From the NCBI GenBank assembly GCA_963666475.2, contig CAXXJM010000001.1, forward strand, positions 1,550,001 to 1,614,000: a stretch of 64,000 bases of DNA, written 5' to 3'. The notes under the pieces are model-generated. The model did not search any database. It was not told the origin of the DNA and was given only the letters and a program-made list of their open reading frames with translations. Made by a program: the position numbers and the translations under genes. Shown piece after piece: positions 50,502 to 59,932 of the stretch (within the stretch, counting starts at the first letter, position 1; the number at the start of each line of letters is the position of its first letter). The stretch is from JBFHIZ01 sp963666475. Lineage in GTDB: Bacteria > Bacillota > Clostridia > Lachnospirales > Lachnospiraceae.

Positions 50502-52246
50502 GACAGCGTAAATTTATCTTCGGAATTCATGGTGTAGAGTTCACCTGCGATGCGCTGAAGTATCAGGCAATGATTTGTTTACCTAATATACCTTATTTTT
50601 GTACTCAAAACAAGCCCAGTCATTTCCCTGGACTTCCTCCATTGATTTCTGTTTTGTTTTTACAATCCCCAAATATGAGAATTGAAATATACAAGCTTTT
50701 TATTATGTAAAGTCATCGTATGACTGATCTGTTCGACATATTTTCCAACGATTCCATGTCTATTCTTTTCCGATTTTAGGATATCCGTGCTTCTTCGAAT
50801 ATCATATTCTGCACCTGCTACTTTTGGCAGCTTTCGTTTTTGATACCGTACCAGCTTTAACATGTCTCCGTCATTCTTTTCATATGCTCTAAGCTGTGCC
50901 ATTTTGGTTGCGCCTGTAATGCTCCAACCCATCGGTCTTGAGCTCATTCGACTCGATAAGATATGGCTTACATGACCTTCGGTACTACTTCCGATGACCC
51001 CCCTCCTTACGTCCAAGACGCAGCTTGGCAGCGGTCCAGTTCGACAGGATATATTCCCTGGCAGTTGCCATTCTCTTTTTTCCAGTTTCATCTTCCAGAT
51101 ATTCTTCCAACAAGTTCGTTAACTCTAGAAATTCATTCTTTGTCTTGCTCCGTATGACGTTTTTAAGCTCCTGTGTGGCATCCCACTGGCTGTCTTTCAT
51201 ATGACTTGTTAGTTTTGTAAGATACTTCTCTAAGTGAAATTCATCCAATACATAAGTAATTCCTGCAAGTCGGTGCATTCCAGCTTTGATCCAGCTTCCA
51301 CCATCTGCACTCAAATAGATCTTTTTTATGTTTTCAAGATCATAATGATTGTTGATGTATGCATAGATCTCGTCCCAGAATTTCAGGTTATCTTCTCCAT
51401 GACTGGCTCCACAAAAATAGTAGGGATTGATCAGTTTCTTTCGTTTGCTTTTTGGAGCTTCCGGTTCGATTCCTTCATGGACATAAACCAGTTTCGTCAG
51501 CAGGCAATTATTCTTTGTATGGTTCTCGTTTTCTTTTAGATCCCCTTTCTGTTCTCGAAATTGCAGTGATGCATGATCCTCATCCGCTTCGATATACAGA
51601 TATTCGACTTCCTTTTTCTTTTTTGGTTGGTCCTCGTTTTTGGGAAATTGAAGTGCATGAATCTTATTTTTTACTGTCTGCTTTTTGACATCTGTCAGTA
51701 GGCTCGTCTCTTCTCCGCCACGGCGATAGGAGGTCTGCACTGCCTCTTTTAACATCTTTGCTTGTGCATCTTCCGTAATACGTTCATTTCTTTCTAGTCC
51801 CAAGATTCGATCCAGCAAATACTCACTTTTTCCTGTTTCTTTATTGGTAAATAATGTCTTTTGAAAACGGACTTCTCCAAGGGAGGTGATCAACTGCTTT
51901 GTTTCATGAGATTCTACAACCCAATGCTGTAAGCGAATCGGACTATCTCGTAGCATTTGATTCATACTTTCTAGCGATTCCTGAATCATTTGTAATCCGA
52001 GCTTATGTAGCTCTTCCGTCATCCCAAGCACATACTCCGCCATCTTCATTGGCTCTTTCATAAAATTATCTTCTAATTTTTCAAATTTGTTGATGCATTC
52101 TTCCTCAAAATATTTTATACTGTTAATCATAGAGAACACCTTTCTTCTTTGCGTTTGTATTTGGTTGTCAGCCATAAATACTTTAACACAAAGCGGTGTT
52201 CTCTTTTTATTTATTTTCCATTATCCGAATAAAATTTTACGCTAGC
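50502..52246 (-). mobile_element. ISLre2-family insertion sequence, 1745 bp
   Basis: Bounded by a 9 bp direct repeat CAGCTTTCT. The ends are imperfect inverted repeats: the left begins GACAGCGTAAATTTATCTTC and the right (complement) GCTAGCGTAAAATTTTATTC, both continuing into a CGGAxxxxATGG-like stretch. It carries one transposase gene, frameshifted, on the minus strand. A 9 bp duplication agrees with what I recall for ISLre2. The element is inserted in the 3' end of an L,D-transpeptidase gene and supplies that gene's present stop codon. Confidence 0.85.
50660..52175 (-). pseudogene. ISLre2-family transposase, broken by a frameshift
   Basis: Two overlapping frames encode one protein: 50985-52175 (396 aa, from MADNQIQTQRRKVFSM to RLGRKEGGHRK) and the continuation to 50660. 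Conserved parts: VVESHETKQLITSLGEVRFQ, SYRRGGEETSLLTDVKKQTV, the acidic IYLSADGGSWIKAGM (catalytic Asp region), YVLDEFHLEKYLTKL, and after the break VIGSSTEGHVSHILSSRMSS. The frame changes at about 50998-51003, a run of six G (minus strand), where the reading should pass from ...LGRKEG to VIGSS. This is either a slippage mutation, a sequencing error, or less likely programmed frameshifting; ISLre2 transposases are normally one frame. Confidence 0.85.
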
Positions 52247-53117
52247 CAGCTTTCTCCTCTATACTCTGCAGAATTTGAATCATATACTCCTCTTCGATTC
52301 CGATACATCCACTCGTAGCACTATCATGAGTACAATGTAGAAATATGGCACTTCCTACTCCAGAAATCTGTTCTAGGTTATAGTCGATAGCAATTGCATA
52401 TCGATAGGAACGCCCCGCATCGATTAAGTGATCCGCTTCCGTCCAATCGGCAACTACTTCTTCTATATTTACCATTTGATTGTAGTATATAGAATTGCCA
52501 TCTTCAATCCAGTACCAACGTTCATCCAATTTTGTGTATCCGATTTGAGATCCTGGATCTTCCTGACTACCAAAAGGTCTGCTAAGCGTATACACTCCTT
52601 CTGGAGTTTTCTTGTCTCCCTCTTTCGTCTTTCCAAGTCCATTTGCACCAATCCACGCAAGCGTCGAAAATTGTTCTTCAAACCTTCCTTCTTTTCTAAG
52701 AAAGTAGTGCAGCCTGGCTCGAGACAAGTGTTCTTCGTCTTGTATCACAAGAATGACTTGATTCGCCTCTTCGGCAAAATTCGATTGCTCTATTTTTTCT
52801 TCAAGGGTGAGGACTTCTTCTCTTTTCATATCTGAATCAACCGCGACGGATTCTTCCTCATTTTCCACAACAGACTCATCCATAACGGAAACCTCCTCCG
52901 CCATAGATTCCTCCTCACCCTCTACCTTCACGTCATTCGAACAAATTGTATCGATCCCCCCGGACGGATTTCGTTCGACAACCGGAATGTCATTTGTTTC
53001 ATTTGTTATTAGATTTGAATCATGATGTCCACATCCCAAAAGCAAGATGCAGATCAAACTACATTTCAAAAGTATAATACTATGCTTTTCTATTCCGTAA
53101 TTTTTCTTGTAACGCAT
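52242..53117 (-). CDS. L,D-transpeptidase-family lipoprotein, 3' end replaced by an IS
   Basis: 291 residues. A lipoprotein signal (LLKCSLICILLLGCGHH, lipobox cysteine about 29) and a long acidic linker (about 40-115) precede a YkuD-type catalytic domain (about 115-288). Active site: IFLHCTHDSATSGCIGI with His about 261 and Cys about 271, the HxxxxxxxSGC pattern kept. The last residue and stop (GGC TAG) come mostly from the IS end. Removing the IS and one target copy restores a frame that runs 12 codons further (VIAIFVNEDMIQ) to TAA at 50455-50457. The lost end forms the terminal beta strand in relatives, so folding may be affected. It lies 19 bases after the ABC permease gene. Confidence 0.88.
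   Translation of the reverse strand: MRYKKNYGIEKHSIILLKCSLICILLLGCGHHDSNLITNETNDIPVVERNPSGGIDTICSNDVKVEGEEESMAEEVSVMDESVVENEEESVAVDSDMKREEVLTLEEKIEQSNFAEEANQVILVIQDEEHLSRARLHYFLRKEGRFEEQFSTLAWIGANGLGKTKEGDKKTPEGVYTLSRPFGSQEDPGSQIGYTKLDERWYWIEDGNSIYYNQMVNIEEVVADWTEADHLIDAGRSYRYAIAIDYNLEQISGVGSAIFLHCTHDSATSGCIGIEEEYMIQILQSIEEKAG
52247..52255. repeat. Target-site duplication, right copy
   Basis: CAGCTTTCT, inside the L,D-transpeptidase coding sequence. Confidence 0.85.
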
Positions 53118-53136
53118 CCACGGTATCCTTTCGGTT

Positions 53137-54297
53137 CTATTTTGCGCGGACCTCTTTTCTTCGATTCAACAAGAAGGCAAAGGTTACACACACCGCCGCG
53201 ATTGCTAACTGTGCAAATAATCCATTTACGAACTTGCTTAAATTATCCTCAGTCAAAACTTCAAACTGCCCAAGCATGGAAACATTTGTTTCATACCAAT
53301 AGGTAGGCAAAAATTTGGATACTTTTAGAACCTGTTCTCCTAAGAAATATAGAGGTACAAACACACCTCCAAGGAAAGACATCCCAAGCGAAACAACGTT
53401 TGCAAGTCCTGATAATGCTTCCTGACCTTTTGCAATATGCGCGATTAAAAAAGCCACACAGAGCGATACAATCATAAACACAAAACTATTGAGCATATAG
53501 TAGACCATCATGTTTTCATTTAAGAAATCACTTCCGAATAAGAGTGCTGCGATAATTCCAAATACTAGGAAAAGTATAACACCAATTATAGCAAATGCAA
53601 GAAAGGTTTCCAAATTTTGTCTGTTTTCCGATACTGCAGCACATTTTAATCGTTGTTTCATATCCCGTTGATTTTTTGGTAACAAAATATTACCAAGCAT
53701 AAAGATCAAAACAGATAAATAAACATATGGAGCAAAACGAAAGAAATAATTATACGATGGAACTTGCTCTCTTTCATCTCCTACGTCTATTATTTCTACA
53801 TTGGAAACAATTTGCGAGTTTTCAAACGCATACTGCATGGCTTCCTCTACATGAAAACCTGCTGCCAAATACGATTCCGCAAGATTTATGTAATTATTCA
53901 CGTCCATATCCACATAAATACCCACGGTTGAATTGACTGCTTTCGTAATGTCTACTACAGCATTCCCTTCCTTGCAAGCTTCTTCAAACCCTTCTGGAAT
54001 CACAAGTATCGTCGATACTTCCTCATAATATAATGCTTCGGTTAAAACTTCTTTGTCATTTTCATAATAAATCACAGTATTTGTAGCATCAAGAAATTCA
54101 CTTACTTTGGTAGATGCCACACTCTGGTCAAGATCAACAATCCCCAACGTTGTACTTACCACATCAAAAGAAGGTGCTTCCTGTGTTTTTTGACCGTTTC
54201 CCGCTAGTATTGCAATAAATAAGAAGATTGCAAGATACATCACACCCAATCCGAGGTTCCGTTTGATAATAATCATATTTCCTTTAAATACTGTCAT
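53137..54297 (-). CDS. ABC-2-type permease (second of a pair)
   Basis: 386 residues. One N-terminal transmembrane helix (about 13-35), a large extracytoplasmic domain (about 36-185) and five further helices (about 190-375), ending in basic residues. It is the YhgE/YadH-type ABC-2 layout. The ATG lies within the end of the preceding permease gene (14-base overlap), and AAGGAGG precedes it. It acts with the ATPase at 55417-56355. The substrate is unknown; the context (two-component system, divergent MFS pump) points to export of, or protection from, a membrane-active compound. Confidence 0.87.
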   Translation of the reverse strand: MTVFKGNMIIIKRNLGLGVMYLAIFLFIAILAGNGQKTQEAPSFDVVSTTLGIVDLDQSVASTKVSEFLDATNTVIYYENDKEVLTEALYYEEVSTILVIPEGFEEACKEGNAVVDITKAVNSTVGIYVDMDVNNYINLAESYLAAGFHVEEAMQYAFENSQIVSNVEIIDVGDEREQVPSYNYFFRFAPYVYLSVLIFMLGNILLPKNQRDMKQRLKCAAVSENRQNLETFLAFAIIGVILFLVFGIIAALLFGSDFLNENMMVYYMLNSFVFMIVSLCVAFLIAHIAKGQEALSGLANVVSLGMSFLGGVFVPLYFLGEQVLKVSKFLPTYWYETNVSMLGQFEVLTEDNLSKFVNGLFAQLAIAAVCVTFAFLLNRRKEVRAK

Positions 54298-55402
54298 AAC
54301 GTTCCCTCCTTACACTTACATACGCCAAAATCAGAAAAACTGCACTTTCAACCAATAATATACCTATATTTTTATAAAATCGTTCTAAATCACCATACAC
54401 ACTCAACGAATAACAAGCATCGGATAGCACAGAAGCTGGGTTGATACGATTCACAATAGGAACTGTTTTTTCAATGTAGTTCTTCATATTTCCAACCATT
54501 AGACCAGCCAGAAAACTTCCTACCATAGATATTGCAAGCGAAATACCAACTTTTACTCCTTCTGAAAACCGACCCAAACTTCCAATGAACATTCCCATTC
54601 CTACTCCAACAATACTTCCTGTCAGACAAAGTAATAACAAATTCACCCCACCAGTAATATGAACACCCAGAATATAGCGCAAGTAAATTACTACAACAAG
54701 CATATTTAGAAAATGAATCGAAAATGACGCGATCATCTCCGCAAATAATAGCTTTAATTTATGTGTTGGCGTAATTCCTCTGCGTGCTCCAAGAGCGGTT
54801 AAATTTCCTTGTAGCTTTATCACCGCCATAAGCCCTAGGAAACTTCCATATAAACTTGCCATTGCAAGCAGCGAGTAAAAATATTGATTCATGCCATTTG
54901 TGACCTTCCCATCCAAAGAGATCTCCTTGGTGGCATCCATTCGATTTTCCATCTGTGCAATCAACTTTTCTAAGTTCTCCGGATGTTCCATGATTACCTT
55001 CTCAAAAAGTGCTGTATTTTCATTATACTGACTTAATACACCTGAAAGAATACTCGTTCCGATCGTTGAACTTGTTACCTTCAAAGAAATATCTTGATCT
55101 ATTATGTAAATTCCTGAAACGCGATCTTCCGAAAGCATTTCATATGCTTCCTCACTGCTTACTTCTTTTACATAAAGTAATTCACCCTCTAATTCATCAA
55201 GTAAAGTTAGAAAATTTTCGTCAGCCTCTTCATTTTTCACAATGGCTACAGAAACTGGATCAAAACTAGCATTATCATCCATCATGCTTCCAAATGCAAA
55301 ATAAAATAAGGTTCCTAAAATCAGGGGAAACGCAAGTGGCCAAAAAACAAGACTAAAATCGCGCATCTTATCGATGATCGAATATTTTATTAATCGTAAC
55401 AT
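54284..55402 (-). CDS. ABC-2-type permease (first of a pair)
   Basis: 372 residues, same layout as its neighbour: one N-terminal helix (about 15-38), an extracytoplasmic domain (about 40-165) and five helices to the C-terminus with GSIVGVGMGMFIGSLGRFSEGV in the fourth/fifth helix region. Sequence similarity to the second permease is visible but low, suggesting a heterodimer. It lies 14 bases after the ATPase gene. Lnr (linearmycin) and similar three-component exporters have the same ATPase-permease-permease order. Confidence 0.87.
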   Translation of the reverse strand: MLRLIKYSIIDKMRDFSLVFWPLAFPLILGTLFYFAFGSMMDDNASFDPVSVAIVKNEEADENFLTLLDELEGELLYVKEVSSEEAYEMLSEDRVSGIYIIDQDISLKVTSSTIGTSILSGVLSQYNENTALFEKVIMEHPENLEKLIAQMENRMDATKEISLDGKVTNGMNQYFYSLLAMASLYGSFLGLMAVIKLQGNLTALGARRGITPTHKLKLLFAEMIASFSIHFLNMLVVVIYLRYILGVHITGGVNLLLLCLTGSIVGVGMGMFIGSLGRFSEGVKVGISLAISMVGSFLAGLMVGNMKNYIEKTVPIVNRINPASVLSDACYSLSVYGDLERFYKNIGILLVESAVFLILAYVSVRRERYDSI

Positions 55403-55416
55403 ATCTCATTCCCCCT

Positions 55417-56355
55417 CTAATCTCTTAATTCTGTTCCTGTAAGTTCTAAAAACACATCATTCAAAGTAGGAAGTTCCGAGTAAAACTTTCCAAATGTCAC
55501 GCCTTGTTCATGAAGAAATCTTAGAAGTTGTGTTATGTTTTGCGTCGGTTTTGCTGAATTTACATGTAGAATCTCGTTCTTGTATGATACTTCGATTACA
55601 TCCTTCATTTGTCTGATTTCACTTACTTGCTCATCACTTAGTATGATCCCTTCCGCAGTCAGTTTTTCTCCTACGTTGATCATATTCTTGAGTTCTTCTT
55701 TGCTGCCTTCCGCAATACACTGTCCTTTATCGATAATCGCGATTCGAGAACAAATCTGTTCCACTTCCTCCATATAATGCGAGGTATATATGACGGTGGA
55801 TCCTTCTTTATTTAATCTTTTAATTCCTTCTAAAATTTGATTTCTGCTTTGCGGATCAACTGCAACTGTAGGTTCATCCATAAAAATTAATTTTGGCTTG
55901 TGTGCGATACCACATGCAATATTGAGTCTTCGAAGAAGACCTCCTGACAATTGCTTGGGTCTCATTTTTCGAAAATCCTCCAAACCAACAAAGGCAATGG
56001 TGTCCTCCACACATTTTACTCTCTCTTTTTTATCCTGAATGTATAGTCCACAAAAATAATCAATGTTTTCTTGAACACTCATTTTTTCAAAAACAGCAAC
56101 ATTTTGCAATACAACTCCAATATCCTTTTTGGATGCATAACTGGTGGGTAGCATTTGTTTTCCAAATACAGTAATCTCCCCTTTGTCATATTTTAACAAA
56201 GACAATATACAATTGATTGCGGTTGTCTTTCCTGACCCATTCGGACCTAAAAGTCCAAAAATCTCACCTTCTTGGATGCTTAAATTTAAGTGATCTAATG
56301 CAACCAAATCTCCATATCTTTTTACTAGATTATTAATTTCTACAATGCTTCCCAT
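55417..56355 (-). CDS. ABC transporter ATPase of the ABC-2 exporter
   Basis: 312 residues. Walker A GLLGPNGSGKTTAIN (about 34-48), Q loop, signature LSGGLLRRLNIACG (about 136-149; LSGG kept), Walker B LIFMDEPTVAVDPQSR (about 156-171) and H loop SHYMEE (about 190-195). A C-terminal extension (about 220-312) resembles those of CcmA/DrrA-type multidrug ATPases. It is first in the exporter operon. A weak AGGA precedes the ATG. Confidence 0.93.
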   Translation of the reverse strand: MGSIVEINNLVKRYGDLVALDHLNLSIQEGEIFGLLGPNGSGKTTAINCILSLLKYDKGEITVFGKQMLPTSYASKKDIGVVLQNVAVFEKMSVQENIDYFCGLYIQDKKERVKCVEDTIAFVGLEDFRKMRPKQLSGGLLRRLNIACGIAHKPKLIFMDEPTVAVDPQSRNQILEGIKRLNKEGSTVIYTSHYMEEVEQICSRIAIIDKGQCIAEGSKEELKNMINVGEKLTAEGIILSDEQVSEIRQMKDVIEVSYKNEILHVNSAKPTQNITQLLRFLHEQGVTFGKFYSELPTLNDVFLELTGTELRD

Positions 56356-56489
56356 ATTCTCACCATAATTCCTTTCCGATACTTCTTTCTATCCATCCAT
56401 TTCGAACTTCCCAAAAACCAATCGTTTGTTCTTTAAAAATATCTTATCATTCTATAAATTCATTTGTAGTGATTTTTATCCAATCAGTA

Positions 56490-56518
56490 ATGACATTTGT
56501 CACATTCTTTGTTACACT
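56490..56518 (+). promoter_or_regulatory. Promoter of the histidine kinase operon, with overlapping palindrome
   Basis: ATGACA (56490-56495), 17 bases, TACACT (56513-56518). The -35 is part of TGACATTTGTCA (56491-56502), a 12 bp palindrome that the response regulator might bind. Confidence 0.5.
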
Positions 56519-56546
56519 GAGAAAAGAATATTGATCGGAGAATACT

Positions 56547-57671
56547 ATGAATCGAATGGTAAATTATTTTTTTATTCTTTTCACAAATCTGATGATTCTC
56601 TATTTTCATAATATTGAATCTCAGCATATCATTTTATTTTCTCTTGCCTGCATCGTGTTTATCACAAATGAATTCCTTGTACAGAAGAAAAGCTCTATTT
56701 TTCTACCCATAGGCTATATCATATTATCTTTCTTTGTACCTCTTGGAGTTATTTATTTCCCAATGATAAGTTATGCACTAGCACGTTATCTACTGATGCC
56801 AGAACATGCAAAATCTGATAATACAGACACTTCAAGACAAAACATATTCCCTTTGGTACTTATTTATATACCAATGATTTATATCCTTGTTTCATCCGGC
56901 GTCACACATAATATCTTCGAGTATTTCCTATTATTATTTATGGTAATATTATCTTTTTTACTAGAATACCATGCCAGAACTACCGAAATTCTTTACTATA
57001 AATTCATCGATTCATCGGATTACACGCGTGAAATTAACATTGAATTACAAAAGAAGAATCAGTCACTCATCGAAAAACAAAACAGCGAAATATCACTTGC
57101 CACAGCAAAAGAACGAAACCGAATAGCCCGAGATATTCATGACAATGTAGGGCATCTCCTTACTAGATCTTTGCTGATGACTGCAGCTCTTCGCTCCGTA
57201 AACAAAGAAGATACACTCAAAGAACCAATTCAGGCTCTTGAAGATACTTTAAACACCGCGATGTCAACCATTCGACAAAGTGTTCACGATTTACATTCAC
57301 AATCCATACATTTTGAAGATGCTTTAAATACATTGGTCCACGAATATAACTTTTGCCCTGTTACGATTACGTTCCTCGCTTCTGAAAACATTCCAAATGA
57401 TGTCTGTTATTGTTTTTTAGCAATTGTGAAAGAAGCGATGACAAACACTGCAAAACACAGCAATGCAACTGCACTTTCCATACGTATTTCAGAGCACCCT
57501 GCAATTTATCAGCTAATTGTAGAGGACAATGGTTCAAATGCAAATGCCAAGGAAACGGACGGTATCGGTCTATCAAACATGAAGGAACGAGTTCTTGGTC
57601 TTCACGGAAACATCAATATTCGTACCACAGATGGATTTCGTGTCTTTGTTAGCATTCCACGTACACGATAG
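56547..57671 (+). CDS. Sensor histidine kinase, NarL/DesK-LiaS type
   Basis: 374 residues. The first ~150 residues form about five transmembrane helices with almost no extracellular loop, an intramembrane-sensing design. A short coiled coil (about 155-185) leads to the HisKA_3 box RNRIARDIHDNVGH (phospho-acceptor His198), and the HATPase domain has N box IVKEAMTNTAKHSNA (about 290-304), D box VEDNGSNA and G box GIGLSNMKERV (about 339-349). CGGAG precedes the ATG. The adjacent response regulator is its partner, and the divergent ABC exporter its probable target operon. Confidence 0.92.
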   Translation: MNRMVNYFFILFTNLMILYFHNIESQHIILFSLACIVFITNEFLVQKKSSIFLPIGYIILSFFVPLGVIYFPMISYALARYLLMPEHAKSDNTDTSRQNIFPLVLIYIPMIYILVSSGVTHNIFEYFLLLFMVILSFLLEYHARTTEILYYKFIDSSDYTREINIELQKKNQSLIEKQNSEISLATAKERNRIARDIHDNVGHLLTRSLLMTAALRSVNKEDTLKEPIQALEDTLNTAMSTIRQSVHDLHSQSIHFEDALNTLVHEYNFCPVTITFLASENIPNDVCYCFLAIVKEAMTNTAKHSNATALSIRISEHPAIYQLIVEDNGSNANAKETDGIGLSNMKERVLGLHGNINIRTTDGFRVFVSIPRTR

Positions 57672-57724
57672 TCCATGATACTCTTTAAATTAAACTTGCG
57701 TGCATGTACGCAGAGGGGAATTAT

Positions 57725-58351
57725 ATGAAAATAATTTTAGTAGATGACGACGCATTTGTGACGATGTCCATTCAAACACTTCTCGGTGCTGACCCGGAAA
57801 TCGAAGTTTCTGGTGTAGTGAACGATGGAAGACAAGCTCTTTCATTGTATAAAAAAACATCGCCTGATGTCGTACTCATGGATATTCGAATGAAGGAAAT
57901 GAACGGTCTGGAAGCTTCTAAGGAAATTCTTGCTTTTGATAAAGACGCTAAAATATTACTCTTAACTACGTTTCATGACGAAGAATACATTATTTCCGCA
58001 CTTTCACTCGGTACCAAAGGGTATCTTCTCAAGCAAGATTATGAAAGTTTAATTCCAGCCATTAAAACGGTTTATGCCGGGCAGATGGTTTATGGAAACC
58101 AGGTCATGGAGTCTCTTCCAAAAATGCTACAGCAGAAAAAATCGTTCGATTTTTCATCCGTCGGCCTTTCTGAGCGTGAGACCGAAGTCACCGCACTTGT
58201 AGCAGAGGGATTAAGCAATCGAGAAATTTCCGAAAAAATGTATCTTAGCGAAGGTACTGTTCGAAATTATCTCAGTACCATCCTTGATAAACTTGATCTT
58301 CGGGATCGCACACAATTAGCTATTTTTTATCTAAATCACAAAAACAAATAA
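57725..58351 (+). CDS. Response regulator, NarL/FixJ (LuxR HTH) family
   Basis: 208 residues from ATG at 57725-57727 (GAGGGG upstream; the longer frame from 57704 has no site). The receiver domain has the acidic pocket at DDD (7-9), phospho-acceptor Asp53 (VVLMDIRMKEMNG), Thr in LLTTFHDEEYI (about 81-91) and Lys in YLLKQDY (about 102-108). The C-terminal LuxR-type helix-turn-helix is at about 143-205 (LSERETEVTALVAEGLSNRE, then SEGTVRNYLSTILDKL). Cognate partner of the kinase 50 bases upstream. Confidence 0.94.
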   Translation: MKIILVDDDAFVTMSIQTLLGADPEIEVSGVVNDGRQALSLYKKTSPDVVLMDIRMKEMNGLEASKEILAFDKDAKILLLTTFHDEEYIISALSLGTKGYLLKQDYESLIPAIKTVYAGQMVYGNQVMESLPKMLQQKKSFDFSSVGLSERETEVTALVAEGLSNREISEKMYLSEGTVRNYLSTILDKLDLRDRTQLAIFYLNHKNK

Positions 58352-58381
58352 TTTGACTCTTCGGGAGTCTTGAGGTCACCT

Positions 58382-59542
58382 ATGAATCATACCGTTAAAT
58401 ATTCTTTTATAAATGCCAGTTATTGGATGCTTTTTTGCTCCATATATGGTTTCGTCAATTTCTATTTATTGCAATCTGGATTGATTAGCTCAGAAATTGG
58501 AATCGTACTTGCTGCTGGTAATATCCTAGCTTTCTTTCTACAACCACTGGTGGCTAGTTTTGCAGATCGAACAGATCGATATTCTCTCAACCAAGTTATT
58601 CTCGGAATTTTATTTATTCTTACCATTGCACTCGCTGTATTGGGCTTTTTAACCACGCAAAAGTTCCTGATCGGAAGCCTGTTTTCACTGTTAGTAACAC
58701 TTCTTTTTGTGTTACAACCTCTCATCAATGCCATTAGTGGAAGTTTTGAAAGCCATGGTATCGCCATCAATTTTGGAGTTGCTAGAAGTATGGGGTCTTT
58801 GTTTTTCGCAATCGCTTCTTACTTCATAGGTATATTAACAACCATCCTCCCCCCCCAAATCATCCTTGCAGTTGCCGTTATATTTGCTGGATTGTTGTTT
58901 TTTTCTAGTTTGTCATTAAAAGTTCCTCAAATAAAAAAAGAATCAGACACGGTTCTCTCCTCTGGATTACTCAGCTTTTTTCGTGAATATCCACATTATA
59001 TTGGTGTAATTTTAGGCGTGTCCTGTGCCTTCTTTTTCCATACACTTTCAAATGTATATATGTTTCAAATATTAGAGCAATATGGAGGAAGTAGTTCTGA
59101 CATGGGTCTTACTTTTGCACTTGCTGCAGTATTTGAAGTTCCGACAATGTTCTTATTTTCAAAAATATCGTATCGAATTTCATATACTACCCTCGTAAAG
59201 GCATCCGGATTCTTTTTCTTCTTAAAATCCGTGGTTCTGCTATTTGCAAACTCTGTATTTCTCATTCACTCCCAACAGATCTTTCAGGCTCTGGCATTTG
59301 CCCTCTTCATTCCTGCTTCCGTAGCATATGTCAATCAATCAGTTGCTCCAAAAGATCGTGTAAAAGGGCAAGCTCTAATGACAACAGCGAATACTCTGGG
59401 TGCTACTGCAAGTACACTCATAAATGGGAAGATTCTTACATCCTACGGAGTCCATACCATGCTAGTTCTTGGATGCATCGTATCTCTTGCTGGATTTCTA
59501 ATGATGTTATGCTTTGTAAAGAAACCAAATCTCACAAAATAA
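58382..59542 (+). CDS. Major facilitator superfamily transporter (MFS_1-like)
   Basis: 386 residues from ATG at 58382-58384 (TGAGGT just upstream). Twelve transmembrane helices; the loop between helices 2 and 3 has ASFADRTDRYSLNQ (about 59-72), the family A-like motif G/A-x3-D-R-x-x-R variant. The N-half matches the LacY/NarK-like MFS_1 group with unknown substrate. Translated in the same direction as the two-component system 30 bases upstream, it could be an output pump of that system. It ends with no clear terminator; the gap beyond is the second heptamer island. Confidence 0.85.
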   Translation: MNHTVKYSFINASYWMLFCSIYGFVNFYLLQSGLISSEIGIVLAAGNILAFFLQPLVASFADRTDRYSLNQVILGILFILTIALAVLGFLTTQKFLIGSLFSLLVTLLFVLQPLINAISGSFESHGIAINFGVARSMGSLFFAIASYFIGILTTILPPQIILAVAVIFAGLLFFSSLSLKVPQIKKESDTVLSSGLLSFFREYPHYIGVILGVSCAFFFHTLSNVYMFQILEQYGGSSSDMGLTFALAAVFEVPTMFLFSKISYRISYTTLVKASGFFFFLKSVVLLFANSVFLIHSQQIFQALAFALFIPASVAYVNQSVAPKDRVKGQALMTTANTLGATASTLINGKILTSYGVHTMLVLGCIVSLAGFLMMLCFVKKPNLTK

Positions 59543-59932
59543 CCATTCATAAAGGTTGTGATGTTGGCATCTTGGTGCGGTTCTAGTTTCCGCATCTGTT
59601 TGGGCATATATTTCTTTCTGAACGTCTATTTGCCCAAATAAAATCATATTTCCATCAATACTAGTAAATATCTTTTGAAAAAATGAAGTATTGGGCAAAA
59701 TTTGACTGTATGATATATATATGTCCAAGCTTATAAAATATTTTAGTCATTTTTTATCAAAAACGACAAATTATACCCAAGCATTCTGATACTCAACTAT
59801 TATTGGTAAGATTTTTATAAAATAATACAGAAATTAATATTCATTTGGGCATAATTAAAATATGCTCGAAGAATATGTCCAAAAAAAATATATAGCATCT
59901 AAAAACCTCGCACATTAATTACGGAGAATACT
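59543..59932. other. Gene-free spacer holding the second TTGGRYA heptamer island
   Basis: No gene is visible over 390 bases. Heptamers lie at 59600-59606, 59631-59637, 59691-59697, 59722-59728, 59774-59780, 59845-59851 and 59876-59882 (TTGGGCA, TTGGACA and TTGGGTA, both orientations). The same motif fills 22058-22300. Otherwise it is AT rich, with no terminator that I can place after the MFS gene. Confidence 0.65.

Noticed and set aside
50985..51010. Programmed frameshifting in the transposase
   Set aside because: ISLre2 transposases are usually one frame. Without a second copy or a stimulatory structure, an indel is the simpler reading.
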